The notes beneath the pieces are model-generated. The model searched no databases. It was not told the DNA's origin and saw only the letters and a program-made list of their open reading frames with translations. The translations under genes were made by a program, and so were the position numbers. Positions 23,040 to 33,239 of a DNA stretch of 64,000 bases are shown here, in pieces; position 1 is the first letter of the stretch; every line of letters begins with the position of its first letter. The stretch comes from Alitta virens (lineage: Eukaryota > Annelida > Polychaeta > Phyllodocida > Nereididae), in NCBI GenBank assembly GCA_932294295.1, contig OW028576.1, positions 43,564,247 through 43,628,246 of the forward strand, in the 5' to 3' direction.

Positions 23040-24290
23040 TTGAAGAGGTTTATTGTTATCACTTAGCAAAATTCCTGTCTGTCCGATGGGCAGGCGGACT
23101 GGCATAACACTTTCGTTTCCGGAGCAGAACTCTAAAGGGGATTTCACAGTGTCACGAACAAAACTTACGAGTGACCCATACATTGAGCTATACGTGCTCA
23201 CTCGTGGGTCTGTTAATCACGTATAAAAGCTTTCCACGAACGAACGTGAGGCAGTGGTAGATCGCTTGCGGGACGTCCGTAAAACACTCGGGGACGTCCG
23301 GCAAGTTACATAACTAATATAAAGAATTTACTCATAGAACGTCCGCCAAAGTTTCAAACATGTTTAAAAATTTTTTGTCTCCTCACATATTTTTAATTTT
23401 TTTCCTAAAGCCAGCCCACCATCTTCACATAGCTACGCAATGTGGCCTTGCTAGAAATAGGCTTAATTACCTTGTTTATACATAGTCTGATTGGTCGCGA
23501 CGATCCGTGGAGCACCAAATCAAATGTATCTATGTTTAGCACAGCAACGTGGCCTGTCATGACTGGTGAGTGTTTTGAAATACTGGTGTGTCGCTTGCTA
23601 AAAATCCACTGAAATCTAACAAGGCCGCCAAGCATAGCTATGAGAAGATGGCGGGCTTGCTTTAGGAAGATTGGATATACAATACTTTTGATGCTCATTT
23701 GGCTTTAATCTGAACAGGATGGATTGCTGTTAATATTCACACCTGTTTGAATGCAATTAACAAATGGAGAAATATCAAGAGGTAAAAAAATAAGGAATCT
23801 TGGACCATAGCATAACATGCTGCGTAGGCCTAGTGGCGACTGTTCAGGTTAATTGCACTCACTATTAAAGCACTCAGGAAACAAATTGGTCATCCAATGG
23901 AAAAGTTGGGTATATAATTGATCATCTTTAGCCAAAAATGGTTTTGAACAACTAGGTATCGCTTATTTCGAACATTCAGTGTCTGAGTTCGGCTTTGGAG
24001 ACAAAAAAAAAATTATACATATGTAAATGTGACTATCAAGAGGTAACACTTAGCCATATAGAGTATTACTTTAACTATCAAAAGGGACCACTAGGTCGAT
24101 TATTACTGTATGAAATTTTGTTGGGTAAGTGTATTTGTTTTGGGAGTTCTGCTCAAAACGAAAGTGTTCCGCCCGCCCTCCTGCCTGTTAGAAGGACGCT
24201 TAATAATTTTAATGATGCCTGTTTGCTATGAGGGATTTGCTGAGGGTCTTGCTGCAGTGCAGTCTATGTTATAGTCATAAGTCATATTTG
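23040..24290. mobile_element. Inverted-repeat element at the edge of the young array
   Basis: The two ends are diverged inverted copies of each other: 23060-23140 and the reverse complement of 24135-24210 share GGCAGG and AACACTTTCGTTT followed by GCAGAACTC. A related segment in the same orientation as the right end lies at 48650-48980 (GATGCCTGTGTGCGATG). The family looks like a dispersed DNA-type repeat without an evident protein. It starts exactly where array similarity stops. Confidence 0.55.
23404..23666. mobile_element. Nested hairpin MITE
   Basis: Arms of about 47 nt (23404-23450 and 23620-23666) are imperfect inverted repeats beginning CCTAAAG and ending CTTTAGG, with GCCATCTTC-type cores. 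The size (263 nt) and lack of coding capacity fit a miniature inverted-repeat element inserted within the larger repeat around it. Confidence 0.65.
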
Positions 24291-24829
24291 AGAAATTTCA
24301 TTTATATTACTTGCATTTTTCAGAAAATGCTATATATCTTAATTACACTTCTCACATGTGGATAGGGGGTTTTGGCTGTTCATTTCAAAACTTTAATTTC
24401 TGATTACTTTAAATCAGATTTTTTTTATGGAATGTTAACTCAAGGTTAATTTCAGCAAATTCAGAGGTTATCTGGTGAAAGTCTATGAAAACCATAAAAA
24501 TATTCACTATATCATACCACCACTGCAAAATATTATGAATTCGATATTGTATGTGCACAAGTTATGTAACATTACATAACCTTATGGTACGTACTAACCC
24601 TTGGCTCATGCTCTGAGGAGTAGCACATTAGAAAAATATATCTACTTCAAAATGTGCAGTGGCATTTGTGCACACAACATACAATTACATTGCAAAGATT
24701 TTGTCGCCGAGCAATCATTTCTCTGTCTGTAGATTGGCAGAACCATTGTGGAACTACGCAAATGCAGGTTTTACAATTTGACATTTCATTATTTTTCTAG
24801 CATTGCATGACTTTCAGAAAACCATTCTT

Positions 24830-24997
24830 GTCTTCTTCAAGCAGTCCGCGTATCTCATTTGCAGTCACATTGTCTTCTTCAAGTAGTCCGCGTATCTTAT
24901 TTGCAGTCACATTGTCTTCTTCAAGTAGTCCGCGTATCTCATTTGCAGTCACATTGTCTTCTTCAAGTAGTCCGTGTATCTTATTTGCAGTCACACC
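24830..24997 (+). repeat. 42-bp tandem repeat duplicating a splice acceptor
   Basis: Four copies of a 42-nt unit (GTCTTCTTCAAGTAGTCCGC at the start, ATTTGCAGTCACA near the end). Each copy contains a full polypyrimidine-ATTTGCAG acceptor; the AGs end at 24864, 24906, 24948 and 24990. The unit is a multiple of three and open in the frame of exon B7 (SSSSSPRI..FAVTL), so all four acceptors would feed the same frame. Confidence 0.9.
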
Positions 24998-25308
24998 ATC
25001 TGGAAATGACCTCCGATTAACTACAAGTCCATCTAATGCAGTCCATGAAGGTCAGTCCGTCACTTTCAAATGCAACACACCAAGAGTGAGACCTCCTCCG
25101 AGAGAAATGTACTGGAAATTTACTGACGATGATCTACTCTTAGGACAATATGAGAATGAAACAAACAGAGATAAATTGACTTCTTCCGTGTCTGTGGAGT
25201 ATGGCATGACCATTAATCGCCGCGATAATGGAAGAAAACTTAGATGTCATTACGTCACCCCATCAGGAGATACGTTCAGCTCAGAAGAAGTAACAGTCAG
25301 AGTTTTGT
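24991..25308 (+). CDS. Gene 1, Ig exon B7 (diverged)
   Basis: Second-domain exon, 318 nt from the last of four tandem acceptors to T|GTAAGG. It keeps the B plan (TPSGNDLRLT, EGQSVTFKC, MYWKFTDDD, DNGRKLRCHY) but differs widely from B1-B6, so it represents an older unit. Upstream acceptors at 24864, 24906 or 24948 would add 14, 28 or 42 residues in frame. Confidence 0.85.
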
Positions 25309-25435
25309 GTAAGGGTCCAGTGGTCATTTTGTTTTAATGGTCAAATGTTGTAAATTACAAGTAATAGTTGTATCCCTTGTAATTCAGTTATAACATTTTG
25401 TCATATCTGTTGCAATGTTCTATAATTGTAAGGTC

Positions 25436-25675
25436 AGCTTGGCAAGGAGATGAATAAGACATCGGTCTGTTAGTACACTGGCTGATTACTCTGAAGGCCC
25501 TGGGTTCAGTCATGAGCTACATCTAAGCTGGATGTCTAAAAGCATAAGGCATCAAATTGGAGGTGCTTTGTTCTTAGTGTCTATGCTGAAATATAAATGA
25601 CCCCACCCATGAGATAAATGGGTATCATGATTTGGAATCCAAGCCTTGCCATCTCATCACTACATCTGCCTCAAG
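25436..25675 (+). mobile_element. SINE-like repeat in the B7-C7 intron
   Basis: The segment has a tRNA-like head with TGGCAAGGAG (box A-like) and CTGGGTTCAGTC (box B-like), and a tail (GTGTCTATGCTGA then CCCACCCATG) that recurs at 49630-49665. This is the structure of a tRNA-derived SINE. Confidence 0.55.
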
Positions 25676-25701
25676 CTATTTTTTATTCTTTTGATTTGCA
25701 G

Positions 25702-25980
25702 ACAAACCGTCTGGTCAAACACAAATAAATGGGAACAAGAAAGCAGTTGATGTCAACTCTACAATCACATTGACATGTGAAGCTGGGCAGGTAGATGGCA
25801 TCATCACTTGGTACAAGTGGCAGCTTGTAGGTGGAACTGAGCTTGGAAACACAACTGAAAAGACGTGGACATACCAAGTGAAACGAAGCAAAGGTTTTCT
25901 CCAGTTTGTGTGTATTGCTGGAAACTCCTTCGGCCAAAGTCAACCTTCATCACCTTTAAGTGTCAAAATACGAAGCATAG
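25702..25980 (+). CDS. Gene 1, Ig exon C7 (diverged)
   Basis: Third-domain exon with YKPSGQTQ start after splicing, TLTCEAGQ, IITWYKWQ and FVCIAGNSFGQ. The donor ATAG|GTATGT is stronger than in the other C exons. It is the last Ig exon of gene 1 that I can see; what follows it in the mRNA is unclear. Confidence 0.85.
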
Positions 25981-26254
25981 GTATGTATGGTTACTCATTA
26001 GATTAAAATCTTGATCTAGTTGTTATTTTTTTTCGTTGAATTGTTGTACAATGAAATTTTGTATGTAAACTAGAACAGCACATGGGATTTAAATACACTG
26101 GATGGTTCAATAGGGCATTTGTTTTTGATGTTCTTTACTATAATGTCACTCTTGTCTCAGGTACTTAGGGAAATTGCATGATATTAAAAAGAGTCATGGT
26201 GATTGGACGCAGAACTTTGGAGTGAGTGGGAGAAGGGCCAAGCAAATTATGTCA

Positions 26255-27655
26255 ACAAAAGGTAAAAATGTTTACTGGAACAATGCAAGGCAAAACATTT
26301 AAGGTATAAGAACAAGATAAAAATGTTTTATGGTGTCAGCAAAGGTGAAAATGTTTACAGTATCGGCAATAGGTAAAAATGTTTATGGTATTGGTACAAG
26401 GTGAAAAGCGTAAGGTATTGGCACAAGGTTAAAATGTTTATGGTATCAGAGCAAGATGAACATTTTTATGGTGTCAGCAAAGATGAAAATGTTTACGGTA
26501 TCGGCAATAGGTAAAAATGTTTATGGTATTGGTACAAGGTGAAAAGCGTAAGGTATCGGCACAAGGTAAAAATGGTTATGGTATCCAAGCAAGATGAAAA
26601 TGTTTACGGTATTGGTACAAGGTGAAAAGTTTAAGGTATTGGCACAAGGTAAAAATGTTTATGGTATCAGAGCAAGATGAAAATGTTTACGGTATTGGTA
26701 CAAGGTGAAAAATTTAAGGTATTGGCACAAGGTAAAAATGTTTATGGTATCGGAGCAAGATGAAAATGTTTACGGTATTGGTACAAGGTGAAAAGTTTAA
26801 GGTATTGGCACAAGGTAAAAATGTTTATGGTATCGGAGCAAGATGAAAATGTTTACGGTATTGGTACAAGGTGAAAAGTTTAAGGTATTGGCACAAGGTA
26901 AAAATGTTTATGGTATCGGAGCAAGATGAAAATTTTTACGGTATCAATGCAAGGTGAAAAGTTTAAGGTATCGGCGCAATGTAAAAATGTTTATTGTATT
27001 AGAACAAGATGAAAATATTTACGGTATTGGTACAAGGTGAAAAGTTTAAGGTATTGGCACAAGGTAAAAATGTTTATGGTATCGGAGCAAGATGAAAATG
27101 TTTACGGTATTGGTACAAGATGAAAAGTTTAAGGTATTGGCACAAGGTAAAAATGTTTATGGTATCGGAGCAAGATGAAAATGTTTACGGTATTGGTACA
27201 AGGTGAAAAGTTTAAGGTATTGGCACAAGGTAAAAATGTTTATGGTATCGGAGCAAGATGAAAATGTTTACGGTATTGGTACAAGGTGAAAAGTTTAAGG
27301 TATCGGCACAAGGTAAAAATGTTTATGGTATCAGAGCAAGATGAAAATTTTTATGGTGTCAGCATTGGTGAAAATGTTTACGGTATCAATGCAAGGTGAA
27401 AAGTTTAAGGTATCGGCACAATGTAAAAATGTTTATTGTATCAGAACAAGATGAAAATATTTACGGTATTGGTACAAGGTAAAAAGTTTAAGGTATTAGC
27501 ACAAGGTAAAAATGTTTATGGTATCGGAGCAAGATGAAAATGTTTACGGTGTCAGCAAAGGTGAAAATGTTGACGGGTAATGGTGCATGTTGAAAACGGT
27601 TTTGATATCAGCATACAAGGTGAAAATGTATAGGTCATTTGCAAAGTAAAAGTGT
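26255..27655. repeat. Higher-order minisatellite, about 83-bp unit
   Basis: About 1.4 kb of tandem repeats. The basic motif is 27-28 nt (GGTATYGGNNCAAGGTRAAAA plus a TTTA-containing end). Three variants (GGCACAAGGTAAAAATG, GGAGCAAGATGAAAATG, GGTACAAGGTGAAAAG) alternate in fixed order to make an 83-nt higher-order unit, clearest between 26640 and 27300. Confidence 0.92.
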
Positions 27656-28499
27656 TCATGACACTGGCAGAATTCATAACTTCCTATGGTAAAAATGTTT
27701 TATTTGTATCTCACATTTCATCTGATAAGTATTTGCCTGGTTCAATTCTCACATGCATGTCTCTACTTTTAAGAAAACCAAATATGATATTTTGCATCTT
27801 TGTGCCCACGATAAGTTCTGTCTTTGTAATTATTAATGAGTCATTTTGTTGATACTGTTAATAGAGTTCTGATGTGATATAGCCAGGTGAAGAGTGGGTA
27901 TGTATGTGCCTCAGCATGGTTGGTAATTATGTCATTGGGAAGCAGGTAAGATTGATGTTTCTGCACTAAATGTTAGTATTGCCAGCTGAATTTTTTTTTG
28001 GTTAATTGACCTTACAATTAAATTTGGTTGAGTTAATTATCATTAAGCGTTGAATCCACTGATCAAATGATAAGGTTGTGTTGCTTTAACCAAACATTGT
28101 TTTTGGTCCCATATTGATGAGAAAAAAGGTTAAACCAGTTCAACTCAGTTTATTTTTTATTAATTATATCAATTGTTAGAATTTCCTAGAATCCTGCCCT
28201 TCCATTCTCCCAAATTAGTGACACTCAAATATCTGAAAATCCAGGTATTAGCAATATTGTTGTCGAGATTTTAATTTATTTTTGCAGCTTTATCTCAGTG
28301 CAGTACACACCAGAGGAAATAATATTATATTAAGGGTCCATTGCCAGGCAAAGACCAGTTCAGATGACATGGTTTATGTTTCTCTACAAAATGAGTGTGC
28401 AAACGGGCAGCCCACAAACTGGTATGGTCAATTTACTGAAAGTTTAAGGTGAATTAAAATTTTCTTTCACACACTATATAAACACTGTCTTAATAGTGA

Positions 28500-28860
28500 A
28501 TACTACAGTTAGATTCATAAAATATGGTCGACTCTAGTCAGCTAAAGCCATCCACTTCTGTCTACTTCTACCTTATAGTTGGTTAAAACTACCACCACTG
28601 AAAAATATAAACCTTGGTAAATGTAAGAAATATATCTAATATATCATAAATATGTATGCAATCAACATGCATCTTTTCAACAGAAGATTACAATTATGCA
28701 TAACTCTCAACTTATGCACCAAATGGTGCTGCATGTACTTTTAGATCTGAGTAGCCAGCTATAGCCAGACAGTTCTGTTAAATGACAGGTAGCACTGTAT
28801 AGCAAAAGTTGTCTAGCTTTGTCTAGGTTCAATTTGACAGGCCATTTTTAAAGAAACTAA
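28500..28860 (-). repeat. Dispersed repeat, copy in minus orientation
   Basis: The reverse complement of this segment matches 54715-55115 over several blocks, including CTGGCTATAGCTGGCTACTC and AGACAAAGCTAGACAACT. No coding capacity is visible. It is probably a short non-autonomous DNA element. Confidence 0.6.
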
Positions 28861-28914
28861 CTGTAGTTCTGAGATTATAATAAGCTTAACTGTGCCTATA
28901 CTTTTTTGTTGCAG

Positions 28915-29033
28915 GGTCAGGATTAAATTCGAATGATCGGCTGACATGGAAGATTACTGCAGTTCAAATTGATTACAATTCAGTGTGTGAAATTAAAATT
29001 TGTAAAACTAACGATACAAAAATTGGAAAATGA
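28915..29033 (+). CDS. Possible terminal exon of gene 1
   Basis: After a good acceptor (CTTTTTTGTTGCAG) a frame compatible with phase 1 runs 39 codons from GSGLNSNDRLTW to a TGA at 29031-29033, and an AATAAA lies about 100 nt further on. It would give gene 1 a short non-membrane C terminus. There is no domain to confirm it and a 39-codon open frame can arise by chance, so this is a weak call. Confidence 0.25.
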
Positions 29034-29128
29034 GGAATGGGGGAATTGGTGATTTTGCATTGTATCATTTATCATTGTGCAGAACAGGAAGTTTTGATAT
29101 TTATATTTGAACAATAATGGCTGTCTCA

Positions 29129-29134
29129 AATAAA
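29129..29134 (+). other. AATAAA, possible polyadenylation signal
   Basis: Exact AATAAA about 100 nt after the stop of the candidate terminal exon. It supports that exon only weakly because the region is AT-rich. Confidence 0.25.
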
Positions 29135-29359
29135 GGTAAAGAACTGTAACAAAATTATAATATACATTAATTACATTAATTGTACTGAAGTGAATTGAAA
29201 GTGAATTGACTCTAAGTCAATCAGCAGTTGTTATGTTGGACTTACTGGTGAATTGTGAAATTAAACAGAATTATACACATAAGATTTTCTTTTCTTATTA
29301 TTTTTCCCCATAATCGATATAAGTAACCAAAATTAAGTTAAACAAATAAATATAGTTTC

Positions 29360-31180
29360 AGAAATAGACATAGAACGCCTAATTGTTATTTGAACATAAT
29401 GGCTCAACTTTAACCAACACAAGAAACATTGCTAATGCATTTTATAGTTATTACATAAATATAGGTCCCTCTCTAGCCAATAATATGCAGTCAGATCCAT
29501 CCGAAATAGAAAACACTATGCCCCAAATAAACATCAGAAAAAGTTTCTTCTTAACTCCCACCACAGAATATCAGATATCTAGAATAATTAACAAACTAAA
29601 ACCAAAACTTAGCACAGGTATAGATGAAATAAGTTGTAAACTGATCAAGCAATCAAGCATCATAATTATCCCCCTCATTACCTATATAATAAACCTTCCA
29701 CTAGTACCGGATAAGATGAAATTAGCTGAAGTGATACCCATATACAAGAGCAAGAATACTGATGAAATAAAAAACTATAGGCCCATTTCACTCTTACCTG
29801 CATTCTCAAAAATAATAGAAAATGTAATTCATTGCAGACTATTTGGATATTTTGATAAACATGATTTATTTTTCAATTCACAATATGGCTTCTGAGAAAA
29901 TCACTCTACAGAATTAGCAATAAATCAATTTCAAGATACCATTATTAAAAAATTTCAAAACAAACTCTATAGTATAGGAATTCTTTTAGACTTGTCCAAG
30001 GCTTTCGACACCCTCCAACACCAAATTTTACTCAATAAATTGCAGTATTACGGAATTCGAGGAACAGCACTAAAATGGTTCTATAGTTTTTTAACAGACA
30101 GATGTCAAACAGTAAATATTAGCAATTTTTATTTTGAAAAGCATACTATTACTTGTGGTGTAAACTCAAAGTAAATTCCCTCGAAAATTTTGAAATTCTT
30201 GTAAATAATATAAAGATTGAAAACACTAAAGAGGTTAAATTTCTTGGAGTAACTCTGCAAGATGACTTAACCTGGACTTCACACATTCATGATAAATGCA
30301 AGAAAGTTTCCCAGATACTAGCAGTCCCAACAAAATTAAAACATAATTTACCTAAACACACTAAAAACCATATATAATGCACTCATTGAACCTCATTTAA
30401 CATATGCTATCACTGCCTGGGCTAACTTACCAAATAGTGCACTGAAGAGATTAAACTTACTTCATAAAAGAGCAATTAGAACCATTAACAAGGAAAAGTA
30501 TAATAGCCACACCGAACCTCTGCTCAAAACTTCAAAAATCCTCAAAATAATATAAGATAAAATGTTGTAAACTGTATCATAAAAAACTGAAGGGCATACT
30601 ACCAAATCCCCATAGATCACAGCTATTACCAAAAGCTAAATATTTACAGAACAATATACATGCACGCCATTTACATGATATACATATTTTCCCCATAAAA
30701 ACTGAATTAGATAAAAGGCTACTAAATTATAGTGTTGGTACAATTTGGAATAACTTGCCAGAAAGCCTCAAGTCATTAAGTAATATATCACAGTTTTCCT
30801 TTTCTAAACAACTAAAGAAATTCTACCTTTCTCAATATCAGGATAATTGTAATGAAGAAAACTGTTACACATGCAATAGGTAAATTCATCCAATTTTATC
30901 TATTTGTCAAACCTTCTTCCTTCATAAATTTATAATTAATCTCCTTGATATTTGTAATTGACATATATCGCAACTGCTGATGTAAAATTTGTATGTAAAA
31001 TGTAACTTATGACATGACATGTATTCATATTTATCCTCATCTTCTTTCATTCTCATCACCATACTTTCCCAGCAACTTACATAATATAATTATATCTATT
31101 TGGTATATTGTAACCTTGTATTGCAAATATGACTGTAATTGCCGAAAAATTTAATAATAAATTCAATTCAATTATATTTT
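29360..31180 (+). mobile_element. Broken non-LTR retrotransposon (jockey/CR1-like reverse transcriptase)
   Basis: Plus-strand frames encode reverse transcriptase blocks in order: LSTGIDEISCKLIK, a KLAEVIPIYK/NYRPISLLP block, NSQYGF then a stop, LDLSKAFDTLQHQILL, YGIRGTALKWF. The frame then jumps from TCGVNSK straight to a VKFLGVTLQDDLTW block, so the segment that should hold PQGS and YADD is deleted. The 3' region has TYAITAWANLP and HKRAIRTI, then a tail ending in TTCAATTCAATT. Stops and the loss of the catalytic aspartates make it inactive. It is truncated at the 5' end, with no endonuclease visible. Confidence 0.88.
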
Positions 31181-31310
31181 AGGCCAATTTGCATTTATAT
31201 AATTAAGACCAATAATCTAAGATCTAAGAAGCAAAAAATAAATAAAATAAAAATTTGTTTGAAGGAGGCCTTTATTTTTTTGTAGACTTCTATTCGAGTG
31301 GGCCTTTATT

Positions 31311-31390
31311 TAAGCAGGGTGGCCTAATGGCTAAGGCATCCACCTATTCCACATTAGCCACCTCTGCTGATGGTCCGGCAAATATTTCAG
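31311..31390 (+). repeat. tRNA-like SINE fragment
   Basis: Contains GGCCTAATGGCTAAGGCATC (box A-like), which also occurs on the minus strand near 60810, followed by a related CCACCTCTGCTG stretch. It is short and lacks a clear B box. Confidence 0.45.
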
Positions 31391-31399
31391 ACTAACATT

Positions 31400-32020
31400 G
31401 AATACTTCTAAATTCTGTCATGAAAGTAATTAAGTGCAAAATCAAATGGCTTCACTTCATATTATCGATTTATTTCACACAATTTCGTTGAAAAGTAATG
31501 AGAATCATGTGCATCTGACTGAAAAAAAGTCTGAAAGCTTCACATTCTTCTGGGGATCTCTATGCATCTGGTCTGATTGAAATTCTTGAAAAGCGCATGC
31601 TATGTGAAAGTGAAAAGTATTACACTGGTGGAATTATTTAAGTCATCATATTGTTCCTTTAAATTTGTAAGAGATGTAATTTCACATATATCTGGAACAT
31701 TCATAGCAAAGCCAGCATAAAAGAAGTTTTCCGAATAGAATCAGAATCAGTTTACTTGCACATGAAGGGTAATTAAAGCATTTTATGCTCGCATTACAAA
31801 GATAGGGAACTTAAAGTTACTTCTCCAAGGTATTTATGATAAAATATGGCGAAAAAGCATCTATAATTTTAATATGAACCCTAAATAGTGGCAATTAATG
31901 TTAATAATTGTAATAAATATTGCCAGAATCTGATAAATGTTCATATATGTGAGGCAATCTTTTACCATTCAGTCTTAAAGAGTGTTGATGACTAATAGCT
32001 AATGTTCTCTGGTATAAACA
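31400..32020. other. No gene seen
   Basis: AT-rich sequence with no open frame of note, no recognisable repeat family and no convincing splice-bounded exon. Confidence 0.5.
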
Positions 32021-32027
32021 TATGGGT

Positions 32028-32245
32028 TTTATCTCATCTCATCTTATCTCATCTGATATCTTCTCTTGTCGTCTCTTCTCTTCTCCTTTCTTCTCATCCT
32101 TTTCTCTTCTTTTCTTTCCTCTTCTCCTTTCTTTTCTCTTCTTATAGCTTTCTTTCTCTTCTTTTCTTGTATTTGCTTTTCTCTTCTTTTTTCTTCTTCT
32201 CTTCGCTTGTCTTTTCATTTCTTATTGTATCTTATCCTATCGTAA
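32028..32245 (+). repeat. Pyrimidine-rich (TCTTC/TCTCA) simple-sequence tract
   Basis: About 215 nt of almost pure C/T on the plus strand, starting with repeats of TCTCATC and passing into irregular TTTTCTCTTC runs. The long open frame across it is a by-product of composition. Confidence 0.9.
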
Positions 32246-32882
32246 ATAATTGTATAAATGTGACAAACACAGTTCAGGCCGTGAGAGACATTTTGATTTA
32301 GATTTGTCGCCACTTGATAAATGCCACTTTTTATATTTACTCTACCATTTGAATTTATCTGAGTAATTTGTAATATGTGTCTATACCTGAATGCAGTGTA
32401 TGAAATAAATAAATTATATATAGCTTATGTCCTATCAATTTTCAGATCTCCACCAAATCATAAGAGTCTGTGATCCAGATGCAAGCGTGCAATAAATTAT
32501 TCGTTGCCACTAGACATTTTCTGAATCGGATGAAAGTCTTAATGTCATAAAATGTGACAACTGAATGCCAATTGTGAAAAACTATCATAATAATGAGATC
32601 AATACTTTGTTAGATGTGATAAACTTCACTAAAATGTGACAATTAAATGTCCTGAATGTGATAAAAGTGCTTCAATGTGATGCTATTTGTAATTGATAAA
32701 TGTTAAAATTTCACGTAGAATGATGTCAAATTGAGCTCAATATTACATTAAATTATTTGATGATTAAATTATATTGTCCAAAGAAAATATATGCTTTCAT
32801 TTTTCAACAAAATTTTCAGTCGCAAAAATTAAATAAATAAAAGTTATCGGCATATACAAGAACATTATGTTTGTCTGCACAA

Positions 32883-32994
32883 ATGCTGAGGGGAATATTT
32901 GGAAAATTGATATTTCTTATAAATATAATGTCTTGTGTAGCATATTGCTTTCAAAATAATGAAACTGAAGTCCAACGACAACTTAGAGAAATAT
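32883..32994 (+). CDS. Candidate first exon encoding a signal peptide
   Basis: An ATG opens 37 codons beginning MLRGIFGKLIFLINIMSCV, a textbook hydrophobic leader with a basic start and a possible cleavage site at CVA or AYC, and ends ATA T before a strong GTAAGT donor in phase 1. That phase would join directly to A1 of gene 2 at 37254. It could be an alternative leader for gene 2, the leader of an unseen gene, or chance. No promoter evidence is visible. Confidence 0.3.
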
Positions 32995-33050
32995 GTAAGT
33001 ACATTTCAATAACTTAAAATCAGTGAGTTAGTACAAGTCGGTTTTACGTT

Positions 33051-33119
33051 CATTTCTACTAATTACTTTTATTGAGCTAATAATAAGTAGAAGCTCAATA
33101 AAAGTAATTAGTAGAAATG
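33051..33119. repeat. Perfect 28-bp inverted repeat (hairpin)
   Basis: Positions 33051-33078 and 33092-33119 are exact reverse complements around a 13-nt spacer. Each arm is one copy of the local repeat core (TACTAATTACTTTTATTGAG), so the hairpin is a head-to-head pair of repeat units. Confidence 0.95.
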
Positions 33120-33239
33120 TTCATTTTGACACTAATTACTTTCATTGAGCTAGTAAGAATAAGTACAAGTTATATGTGCATTTTGTATACTTATTACTTT
33201 AACTGAGCCAGTAATGATAAGTACAATTGATGCGTTTTG

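Noticed and set aside
24797..24994. Minus-strand frame with GLLEEDNVTANEIR repeats
   Set aside because: Antisense of the 42-bp repeat that leads into exon B7; the sense strand has the splice and domain context.
26255..27655. CRISPR-like direct repeats
   Set aside because: Units are contiguous without unique spacers, in a eukaryotic intron/intergenic setting; this is a minisatellite.
28280..28330. Alternative terminal exon after TTTTTGCAG at about 28287
   Set aside because: Only about 11 codons before a stop and no domain or signal to support it over chance.
32002..32301. 99-codon plus-strand frame rich in SLLLSSHPF
   Set aside because: Compositional frame through the pyrimidine tract.
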